NCBI GenBank assembly: GCA_037969055.1
Contig: JBBKWR010000407.1
Coordinates: 1-7,803 of the forward strand
Direction: 5' to 3'
DNA from: Pelagihabitans sp037969055
GTDB lineage: Bacteria > Bacteroidota > Bacteroidia > Flavobacteriales > Flavobacteriaceae
Length of the DNA stretch: 7,803 bases
Shown here: one piece after another, positions 1 through 5,485 of the stretch
Position numbering within the stretch: position 1 is the first letter of the stretch
Layout: each line of letters opens with the position of its first letter
Program-made: the position numbers and the translations under genes
The notes under the pieces: model-generated
Seen by the model: only the letters and a program-made list of their open reading frames with translations
Told to the model about the DNA's origin: nothing
Databases searched by the model: none

Positions 1-116
1 AGTAAAAGTGATAATTTTTTCATTTTTATATGGTTTATTATAGTTTTTACAAAACTAGAGATAAAGCCATGGTTCAAATGTTAAGGGACTCTTAAATTAA
101 GTAGGTAAAGGTAAGC

Positions 117-1298
117 TCAATTTTTGGCAAAAGGTTTGGAAAGCACCTCATCATTCAGGTAGAGGGTAAGGTAGTAAACTGCAGTACCTAAGGTAGAAAT
201 ATCGATTGCATCATTTACAAGATCAGGACTTGTTATAAAACTGACACGCCTGCCAGTGGTATCAAAAATGGCCTGTCCGACTACAGATTTGTCCGGGGTC
301 AGTTGATATCCCAAGATGGCAGAACCTTGTGGGCGAAATAACTGGAGCATCGACCTACCAACACCTGGTTCCGGTACAGGTTCGGGTTCGGGTTCGGGGT
401 CCGGGTCCGGGTCCGGGTCTGATGGACTTCCGGCACTATCGCTGGTATTAAAGGTAAATAAAGTGGACGCAATTGTAATGGGTGGGCTTTCAAGGGCGAA
501 ATACTCTGAGGAGAAGAAATACCGTTGCTCACTGACATAGGTAAGTCCTTCCGCTTGGGCATACCCGACATTAGGCGAGATTTTCTCAACCTTTCCACCA
601 AAAATAGTATTTTGGGTCACACCTTCTACCCTATAAAAAAATGGGTCCAATACCGTACTGTAGCCTAAAATATAAAGGATTTTGGTTAGCGGGTTATACG
701 TCGCGGCCGTGACCAGTCCTTGGGTATCAAAACCATCCAGCCTTGTCGCTGTGTACGTACCGGGAATTTTGGGTAGTGAGTAAGCATCGGTTCCGTTGGT
801 TTTCCATTGTTTGGTAAGTATAATCAACTGGTCCCCCATGTTGATAAGCGCCTCTGCATCCCAATCACTGTTGCCGCTATCGCTAAAATCTGTCTGATCT
901 TCATAAGCAAAATTGATCAATTCGGCGCTTACCGAATCCGATTGGTCATAGGTACTTTTAGGAATGCGATATATGGCAAGATCTTGTCTCGCACCGAGAT
1001 TGTTCCCAATATCCGCTATATAAATATACAGACTGTCTTGACTTATATCCTCCCAATCGATGTTTTGAACATTGGAGATGGTCACAGTGCGCGTGATCTG
1101 CAATGACGTCGTATCGATTTCGAACAATTGGGGCGCATTACCAGAATCATTATGGGTAATCAGTTTACCATTATAAAAAATTAGGCCCGAGGTCTCATAA
1201 ACCCCATTGGGCATAGGCCCCACTACCTTACTTTCCACTTGGGCCGAAAGGAAGTGGGAACCACAGAACAGTATTAAGAATAGGGCCTTCTTTATCAT
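117..1298 (-). CDS. secreted beta-propeller-like protein with T9SS type A sorting domain
   Basis: This is a 393-residue exported protein of unknown activity. Seen: a signal peptide at residues 1-19 (Lys-Lys, a hydrophobic core, then LSA before Gln20). Residues 25-285 are rich in short beta-strands and Asp/Gly turns and resemble a propeller-type fold. An acidic proline linker (alternating Asp-Pro, then Glu-Pro) spans residues 294-311. Residues 315-393 show the pattern of a T9SS type A C-terminal sorting domain: 'GQAIFDTTGRRV', then 'DISTLGTAVYYLTL', ending in a Lys-containing strand (SKPFAKN). Known: such tails direct cargo through the outer membrane by type IX secretion, where they are removed and the protein is released or anchored to the surface. 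The stop is TGA. The gene is transcribed divergently from the photolyase operon. I do not recognise catalytic residues, so enzymatic activity is open. The export route is well supported; the propeller fold is my inference from strand pattern. Confidence 0.85.
   Translation of the reverse strand: MIKKALFLILFCGSHFLSAQVESKVVGPMPNGVYETSGLIFYNGKLITHNDSGNAPQLFEIDTTSLQITRTVTISNVQNIDWEDISQDSLYIYIADIGNNLGARQDLAIYRIPKSTYDQSDSVSAELINFAYEDQTDFSDSGNSDWDAEALINMGDQLIILTKQWKTNGTDAYSLPKIPGTYTATRLDGFDTQGLVTAATYNPLTKILYILGYSTVLDPFFYRVEGVTQNTIFGGKVEKISPNVGYAQAEGLTYVSEQRYFFSSEYFALESPPITIASTLFTFNTSDSAGSPSDPDPDPDPEPEPEPVPEPGVGRSMLQLFRPQGSAILGYQLTPDKSVVGQAIFDTTGRRVSFITSPDLVNDAIDISTLGTAVYYLTLYLNDEVLSKPFAKN
366..420 (+). 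repeat. hexanucleotide tandem array encoding the Asp/Glu-Pro linker
   Basis: Nine consecutive hexamers occupy 367-420 on the plus strand. They include three GGTTCG units, then three GGGTCC units and a terminal GGGTCT; the two units at the left end are diverged. Read on the minus strand, each hexamer encodes one Asp-Pro or Glu-Pro dipeptide of the secreted protein (residues 294-311). Because the unit is two codons, gain or loss of copies changes linker length without breaking the frame. The plus strand also carries six runs of three or four G separated by 3-nt loops (384-417), a classical G-quadruplex-type pattern on the template strand of this gene. Confidence 0.9.
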
Positions 1299-1381
1299 AT
1301 CAATTGAATGATGAAAAGTACAAAATTGAACCCATATTTAATCATAATGTGGTATTGGGATGCACAGGATGTAAATCAACC

Positions 1382-1393
1382 GTAAATATTTAC
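1382..1393. promoter_or_regulatory. perfect 12-bp palindrome, possible operator
   Basis: GTAAATATTTAC is its own reverse complement. A further GTAAAT copy lies at 1371-1376, so two same-orientation half-sites start 11 bp apart, about one helical turn. The site lies in the 184-bp divergent spacer, about 70 bp upstream of the proposed -7 element of the SRPBCC-SDR-photolyase operon. A second, looser inverted repeat (ATTTTGT at 1417-1423 and ACAAAAT at 1448-1454) lies between it and the -7 element. A dimeric regulator could bind here, but AT-rich palindromes also occur by chance and no regulator gene is present in the window. Confidence 0.3.
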
Positions 1394-1460
1394 ATTTTGC
1401 CGATGATCAGATTGCAATTTTGTTTAACATTTTATTATATTTATTAGACAAAATAACTTA

Positions 1461-1468
1461 TACCTTTG
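1461..1468 (+). promoter_or_regulatory. Bacteroidota-type -7 promoter element of the photolyase operon
   Basis: TACCTTTG matches the TAnnTTTG consensus of the -7 box used by the primary sigma factor of Bacteroidota. It lies 14 bp upstream of the ATG at 1483, so transcription would start only a few bases before the start codon, giving a very short leader. No convincing TTG -33 box is seen at the usual 17-23 bp distance, so the promoter may be weak or depend on an activator. Its position argues that the in-frame TTG at 1420, which lies upstream of it, is not the translation start. Confidence 0.45.
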
Positions 1469-1482
1469 TTCCAAAGAGTGTT

Positions 1483-1980
1483 ATGAAATTATACCAATTA
1501 ATAGCAAAGCAGTCACTTCCCATTTCAATGGATGCGGCTTGGGATTTTCTTTCCAACCCTGCCAATCTCAAAACAATTACTCCTGAGCATATGGGCTTCA
1601 ATATACTTTCAGGAGCTGATAGGCCCATGTTCGCCGGCCAAATAATCCAATATAAAGTTTCCCCATTTCCTTTGTTCACTACAAAATGGGTTACTGAAAT
1701 TACCCATGTTGAGAAAGGGGAATATTTTGTTGATGAACAACGTTTTGGTCCATATTCCTTATGGCACCATAAACATTTTCTGCATCCCATTGATGGGGGC
1801 GTGCTTATGGAAGATATTATTGATTACAAATTGCCTTTGGGGATTTTGGGCCAATTTGCAAATCCTTTGTTGGTCCAAAAGCAACTAAAACAAATTTTTG
1901 GATATCGTGAGCAAAAATTATCGGCACTTTTTGGTACGGTGCCCCAGAGGCCTGCAGCACTTCATTTTAAATCTGTTTAA
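1483..1980 (+). CDS. SRPBCC-family (START/Bet v1-like) ligand-binding protein
   Basis: This is a 165-residue cytosolic protein, first gene of the photolyase operon. The ATG at 1483 is chosen over an in-frame TTG at 1420 because a -7 promoter element lies between them and because the SRPBCC first strand begins at once (MKLYQLIAKQSLPIS). Seen: the family's opening 'AWDFLSNPANLKTITP' helix region (residues 19-34), a middle strand set with 'TEIT' and 'DEQRFGPYSLWHHKHFL' (71-100), 'GGVLMEDIIDYKLPLG' (105-120), and a C-terminal helix with 'IFGYREQKL' (138-146). This pattern fits the COG4276-type SRPBCC proteins, which some annotations label 'cell division inhibitor' on weak grounds. Known: SRPBCC folds hold a deep hydrophobic pocket for lipids or cofactors. 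The ligand here cannot be read from sequence. The stop lies 5 bp before the SDR start, suggesting coupled translation. Confidence 0.85.
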   Translation: MKLYQLIAKQSLPISMDAAWDFLSNPANLKTITPEHMGFNILSGADRPMFAGQIIQYKVSPFPLFTTKWVTEITHVEKGEYFVDEQRFGPYSLWHHKHFLHPIDGGVLMEDIIDYKLPLGILGQFANPLLVQKQLKQIFGYREQKLSALFGTVPQRPAALHFKSV

Positions 1981-1985
1981 TTGTA

Positions 1986-2708
1986 ATGGCAAAAAATATT
2001 TTACTTATTGGTGGGTCACATGGTATCGGGCTTTCTATTGCCCAACAGCTTCAGGGCGAGCATAACCTATTTATTGCCTCCCGTACCAAAGTTGAATTAA
2101 GTGGACTCAATGTATCCCATATACCCTTTGATGCATCGAAAGATACCTTTGACCCAAATATCCTCCCTGATGAAATTCATGGATTCATATATTGTCCGGG
2201 CACCATCACCCTAAAACCTTTTAAGTTAATGACCATGGATAATTTTAATGAAGATATGAAGATCAATTTTTTTGGTTTGGTAAAGGTGATCAAGGAGATC
2301 ATGCCTAAAATGACGGAGGGGGCCAGTTTGGTTTTCTTTAGCACCGTGGCGGTGGGGAGCGGCATGCCGTACCATACCAGTGTGGCAGCCTCCAAAGGTG
2401 CAATAGAAGGATTTGCGCGATCTTTAGCCGCGGAATATGCCCCAAAACTAAGGGTCAATGTCATCGCTCCTTCCCTTGTGGATACACCGCTCTCGGGAAG
2501 GCTTCTCAACAATGATAAAAAACGGGAAATGATGGCTGAACGACATCCCTTAAAAAGGGTTGGGATGGCCTCCGACATTGCGAATATGGCCATCTTTCTT
2601 TTGAGTGACAAAAGTACATGGATGACCGGCCAGATCATAGGCGTGGATGGCGGTATGGGAAATCTGAATATTCCTGCTAACCTAAAACCCATAACCCAAA
2701 TCCCATAA
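1986..2708 (+). CDS. atypical short-chain dehydrogenase/reductase, catalytic Tyr replaced
   Basis: This is a 240-residue Rossmann-fold protein of the SDR superfamily, second gene of the photolyase operon. Seen: the dinucleotide-binding GGSHGIG at residues 9-15; 'YCPGT' (69-73) where classical SDRs have NNAG; the structural Asn at 94 (MKIN); 'APSLVDTPL' (161-169) matching the PG motif region; and 'TGQIIGVDGG' (214-223) at the usual C-terminal position. The active site is not classical. In the YxxxK motif Lys137 is present but the Tyr position is Val133, and ungapped alignment puts Thr120 (next to Ser119) at the catalytic Ser position. Tyr129 is four residues too early to be the normal Tyr. It may be a divergent reductase or a catalytically silent NAD(P) binder. 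The last eight residues (233-240) are encoded by a tandem heptamer array that contains the stop codon. Confidence 0.88.
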   Translation: MAKNILLIGGSHGIGLSIAQQLQGEHNLFIASRTKVELSGLNVSHIPFDASKDTFDPNILPDEIHGFIYCPGTITLKPFKLMTMDNFNEDMKINFFGLVKVIKEIMPKMTEGASLVFFSTVAVGSGMPYHTSVAASKGAIEGFARSLAAEYAPKLRVNVIAPSLVDTPLSGRLLNNDKKREMMAERHPLKRVGMASDIANMAIFLLSDKSTWMTGQIIGVDGGMGNLNIPANLKPITQIP

Positions 2709-2743
2709 CCCAAAACCCATAACCCAAAACTCAAAACTCAAGT
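2681..2743 (+). repeat. heptanucleotide tandem array spanning the SDR stop codon
   Basis: Nine 7-bp units follow one another: CCTAAAA, then CCCATAA alternating with CCCAAAT or CCCAAAA (six units), then CTCAAAA and CTCAAGT. The core 2688-2729 is close to a perfect 14-bp repeat (CCCATAACCCAAAA). Because seven is not a multiple of three, the TAA in the three CCCATAA units (2692, 2706, 2720) falls in three different forward frames; the SDR uses the one at 2706-2708. On the minus strand six GGG runs are separated by exactly 4 nt, a G-quadruplex-type pattern on the template strand. The array fills most of the 45-bp gap between the SDR and photolyase genes. Confidence 0.92.
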
Positions 2744-2753
2744 CAATTGATAA

Positions 2754-4067
2754 ATGAAAAAAGATAAAATTTCCATTTTCTGGTTTAGAAGGGATCTTCG
2801 GTTGGAGGACAATAGTGGTCTTTTGGAGGCCTTGCGTGGTACTATTCCCGTGCTGCCCATCTTCATTTTTGATGCCGAAATATTGGATTCGCTACCAATA
2901 GATGACGCCCGGGTAACCTTTATTCATCGCAACTTAATCCAAATGAGTGCCCATTTATCAGATACACAAGGGGCTTCCATTGCCATGTTTCACGGAAAGG
3001 TCGAAGATGTCTTCAAAAATCTAATTAAGGAGTACAGAATTGAAACGGTATATACCAACCATGACTATGAACCTTATGCAAGGGCCCGTGACAGTGCAAT
3101 CGCACAGTTATTATCCGAAAACCAAATCGATTTTAGGACTTACAAGGACCAAGTGATTTTTGAAAAAGGGGAAATTGCAAAGGTAGATGGAACACCTTAT
3201 GTTGTGTTTACCCCATACAAGAATAAATGGAAGCAAATATTTGATCCCAGGAAGCATTTAAGGGAATATGAAGCAAGCCCAACCAAGGGTTCATTTTATA
3301 AATCATCTAACCTCCCACTATTATCCTTGAAAAAGATAGGGTTTGTAGCCTCAACTATTGAGGTACCTTCTTATAGTGTCGATTCTTCCTTGATAGCTAA
3401 TTATGAGGATACACGTAACTTTCCCGCTTTAAAAAATGGAACGAGTCGACTCGGTCCGCACCTACGTTTCGGGACCGTATCCATTAGGCAGATGGTTAAA
3501 ATGGCCATCGCAGAAAAAAATGAAGTTTTTTGGAACGAGCTAATATGGCGAGAATTCTTTATGCAGATCCTTTGGCATTTTCCGGATACGGTGCACCGAG
3601 CCTTCAAACCTAAGTACGACCGCATCTCATGGCGCAATAATGAATCAGAGTTCGAAAAATGGAAAACTGGTCAAACCGGGTACCCGCTCGTTGATGCTGG
3701 TATGCGCGAATTGAATGCTACTGGTTATATGCACAACCGGGTGAGAATGTTGGTGGCCAGTTTTTTATGTAAACATCTGTTGATCGATTGGCGATGGGGG
3801 GAGGCCTATTTTGCGGAAAAGTTGCTGGATTACGACCTAAGCGCCAATGTGGGTAACTGGCAATGGGCTGCGGGCAGCGGGGTCGATGCTGCGCCTTATT
3901 TTAGGATTTTTAATCCAACGACCCAAGTCGATAAATTTGACAAGAACAAAGCATATATCAATAAATGGGTGCCCGAGCTTCAGGAGTTCGGCTATCCAGT
4001 TAAAATGGTAGATCACAAATGGGCGCGGGAACGTTGCCTCATCACCTATAAGAACGCCCTTGGGTAA
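2754..4067 (+). CDS. phrB: class I deoxyribodipyrimidine photolyase (cryptochrome/photolyase family)
   Basis: This is a 437-residue flavoprotein that uses blue/near-UV light to split cyclobutane pyrimidine dimers in DNA (EC 4.1.99.3). Seen: the N-terminal antenna domain starting 'IFWFRRDLRLEDN' (8-20) and 'TNHDYEPYARARD' (101-113); FAD-domain motifs 'TSRLGPHLRFG' (230-240), 'ELIWREFF' (262-269), 'PLVDAGMRELNATGYMHNR' (311-329), and the 'DYDLSANVGNWQWAAGSG' stretch (359-376). By spacing against E. coli PhrB, the electron-transfer Trp triad is W293, W346 and W369, and the flavin-facing Asn is N365. The E. coli NNGG before WQW is NVGN here. Length is slightly shorter than E. coli PhrB (about 470). 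It is the last gene of the SRPBCC-SDR-photolyase operon. A 6-4 photolyase or signalling cryptochrome is less likely, but substrate choice was not tested. No Shine-Dalgarno is seen. Confidence 0.95.
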   Translation: MKKDKISIFWFRRDLRLEDNSGLLEALRGTIPVLPIFIFDAEILDSLPIDDARVTFIHRNLIQMSAHLSDTQGASIAMFHGKVEDVFKNLIKEYRIETVYTNHDYEPYARARDSAIAQLLSENQIDFRTYKDQVIFEKGEIAKVDGTPYVVFTPYKNKWKQIFDPRKHLREYEASPTKGSFYKSSNLPLLSLKKIGFVASTIEVPSYSVDSSLIANYEDTRNFPALKNGTSRLGPHLRFGTVSIRQMVKMAIAEKNEVFWNELIWREFFMQILWHFPDTVHRAFKPKYDRISWRNNESEFEKWKTGQTGYPLVDAGMRELNATGYMHNRVRMLVASFLCKHLLIDWRWGEAYFAEKLLDYDLSANVGNWQWAAGSGVDAAPYFRIFNPTTQVDKFDKNKAYINKWVPELQEFGYPVKMVDHKWARERCLITYKNALG

Positions 4068-4081
4068 CCTGTTTCTTGCAG

Positions 4082-4096
4082 ACTTCCCAAGGAAGT
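4082..4096. terminator. small hairpin between convergent genes, possible bidirectional terminator
   Basis: ACTTCC and GGAAGT form a perfect 6-bp stem with a CAA loop, in the 45-bp gap between the photolyase stop (4065-4067) and the lipoprotein stop (4113-4115). A second weaker inverted repeat (AAGTT and AACTT, 4102-4114) follows. The convergent arrangement calls for a terminator on both strands, but neither side has a proper T-tract, so this is tentative. Confidence 0.3.
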
Positions 4097-4112
4097 ACTA
4101 AAAGTTAAAAAC

Positions 4113-5162
4113 TTATCTTGATTCTTGATGGCGAAGCTGTTCTTTCTCATATAACCTTCCTTTGAGAAGATTGACATAACGAAGGGCTTCCTTATTATTA
4201 TAATCTGAGTAAGATTTGGATGCCCAGTCCATTGCTTTGTCCAAATCACCATTGATTTCATTAATAATGGCCATATTATAACAGGCCCTTCCGGCTACTT
4301 TTGGATTAGGGTTTGAGACTTCCTGTTCCCATAAAACTGCTGCGCCATCCCAATCCCCTGTTTGTGCCCTTCGTTTTGCGGTCACGAAATTATCAGTTCC
4401 GGATACAAAGTAATCCCGGGAGATCCTTCTTCGTTTAGGTCTGGTATCAAGGGCATACAAGTTACCAATATACGTACTGTTCTGAAGCACCGCTTCTTTC
4501 CTACCCACGATGGCCTCTATTGCCCTCACAGGATTAATTCCCTGGCCTACGGATGTCACATAGTTGTTGCCTGCGATTTCATCCAAAATAAACTTAGTTT
4601 GTGGGTCATACACACGCCATCCATTCTTAATGACCGTATTTATGGTCACTTTATGGCCTGGAACATTTGCTTTAATCCCAAAACTATTAGGAATTGATAC
4701 CATTTCAGCCTGATAATCCACATGGGTGTCCGTATCATAGAATTCTAGTGAAAATAGGATATCCACACCATTCGCCTCACAGATTTTCTCTACATTGTCC
4801 CAACTTAGGGCAGCTGGGAAAACCCCCAATCCTTTTCGTTGAACCTCTATGTCGTTTATAATGGTCACTTGTTCGAAGCGTTCAAAGCGGGTAAGCTCGT
4901 CAGAAAGACCCATAATTGCAGCCTCCGCGCCCTCCTTGTCCAATTTCAGACCCTCCAATGAGAGAATTTTATCCATCTTGTCTATGGACTTGTTTTCTTC
5001 TGACGGAATACTCCTGTTGATAATACCAACCTTAAGGACATCGGAAGGAATATGTACACGTGCCGGTTCCACCGCTCCCATTGTTAATTGATTGGTTGCG
5101 CCACAAGCGCTAATAAGTGCTGCTGCAGCTATAAGTAATAATGATTGGTGTAGGTTTTTCAT
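4113..5162 (-). CDS. DUF6340-type lipoprotein with C-terminal TPR-like helices
   Basis: This is a 349-residue predicted lipoprotein. Seen: a short lipoprotein signal with lipobox L-I-S-A-C, so lipidation is at Cys20. The mature start (CGATNQLTMG) lacks the acidic residues of known Bacteroidota surface-export signals, which suggests a periplasm-facing outer-membrane anchor. Residues 40-250 form a mixed alpha/beta region: 'VLKVGIINRS' (42-51), 'DILFSLEFYDTDT' (134-146), 'GWRVYDPQT' (181-189), and 'RRRISRDYFVSG' (244-255). Residues 257-325 look like TPR-type helical repeats (QTGDWDGAAVLWEQE, then a second pair ending NGDLDKAMDWASKSY). This arrangement resembles the Bacteroidota family DUF6340, whose function is unknown to me; the assignment is from memory of the pattern. 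It is convergent with the photolyase gene and divergent from the amidohydrolase gene, so it is probably transcribed alone. Confidence 0.82.
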   Translation of the reverse strand: MKNLHQSLLLIAAAALISACGATNQLTMGAVEPARVHIPSDVLKVGIINRSIPSEENKSIDKMDKILSLEGLKLDKEGAEAAIMGLSDELTRFERFEQVTIINDIEVQRKGLGVFPAALSWDNVEKICEANGVDILFSLEFYDTDTHVDYQAEMVSIPNSFGIKANVPGHKVTINTVIKNGWRVYDPQTKFILDEIAGNNYVTSVGQGINPVRAIEAIVGRKEAVLQNSTYIGNLYALDTRPKRRRISRDYFVSGTDNFVTAKRRAQTGDWDGAAVLWEQEVSNPNPKVAGRACYNMAIINEINGDLDKAMDWASKSYSDYNNKEALRYVNLLKGRLYEKEQLRHQESR

Positions 5163-5485
5163 TGGAATAGATTTTGATTTGCGAATAAAGTTGGGTTCAT
5201 TAATGGTTATTTAGTTGATACTTAACTCATAAAGTATGCCATTTATTGCCCCAATAGCTTTAAAAGTCCCTATGAAATTACGTTTTAAAGCATCTTTTTT
5301 TGGTATATTTAGGTCGTTTCATAAACAATGAACCCACAATAAGCGCTCAATGTTATTTAGGGGTCCCATCATCATTTGATCTGACCTCGGGTTTTAATTG
5401 AGTAGTGGATAAATCCTATTGTAAATTATTTATGATACATTTAAATCGAAGTATACAAAATCAGACAGCTAATTAAAACGAACAC
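5163..5485. other. 323-bp AT-rich divergent intergenic region
   Basis: This spacer separates the start codons of the minus-strand lipoprotein and the plus-strand amidohydrolase and must hold both promoters. I see no coding potential, RNA gene or riboswitch-like structure in it. The best plus-strand -7 candidate is TACATTTA at 5436-5443, which matches TAnnTTT but lacks the final G. A TTG lies 14 bp before it, closer than the usual spacing. No good TAnnTTTG match was found for the lipoprotein gene. A 9-bp inverted pair (GGGTTCATT at 5193-5201, AATGAACCC at 5327-5335) is present but is probably chance. Confidence 0.6.

Noticed and set aside
91..101. AT-rich near-palindrome CTTAAATTAAG downstream of the secreted protein gene
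   Set aside because: The stem is short, purely A/T apart from one pair, and has no T-tract in the right place to serve as terminator.
299..601. Open frames antisense to or overlapping the repeat-containing secreted gene, including Gly-Ser and Arg-Thr repeat peptides
   Set aside because: They are other-frame readings of the hexamer array and its surroundings; the minus-strand frame has the signal peptide, the propeller-like body and the T9SS tail.
1420..1482. N-terminal extension of the SRPBCC gene from a TTG at 1420
   Set aside because: The extra 21 residues are AT-rich and hydrophobic without a signal-peptide charge pattern, a TAnnTTTG promoter box lies inside them, and the SRPBCC domain begins right at the ATG at 1483.
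2688..2729. Telomere-like repeat (similar to plant CCCTAAA)
   Set aside because: The array is short, internal to an operon and flanked by intact bacterial genes, so a chromosome end is not credible; the likeness is compositional.
2681..2743. CRISPR array
   Set aside because: The units are 7 bp and contiguous, with no unique spacers and no cas genes nearby.
5193..5335. 9-bp inverted repeat GGGTTCATT / AATGAACCC in the divergent spacer, with TGAACCCA also at 1327
   Set aside because: The same GGGTTCATT occurs inside the photolyase coding sequence at 3287-3295, the arms are 125 bp apart, and a pair of this length is not unlikely by chance in an AT-rich spacer.
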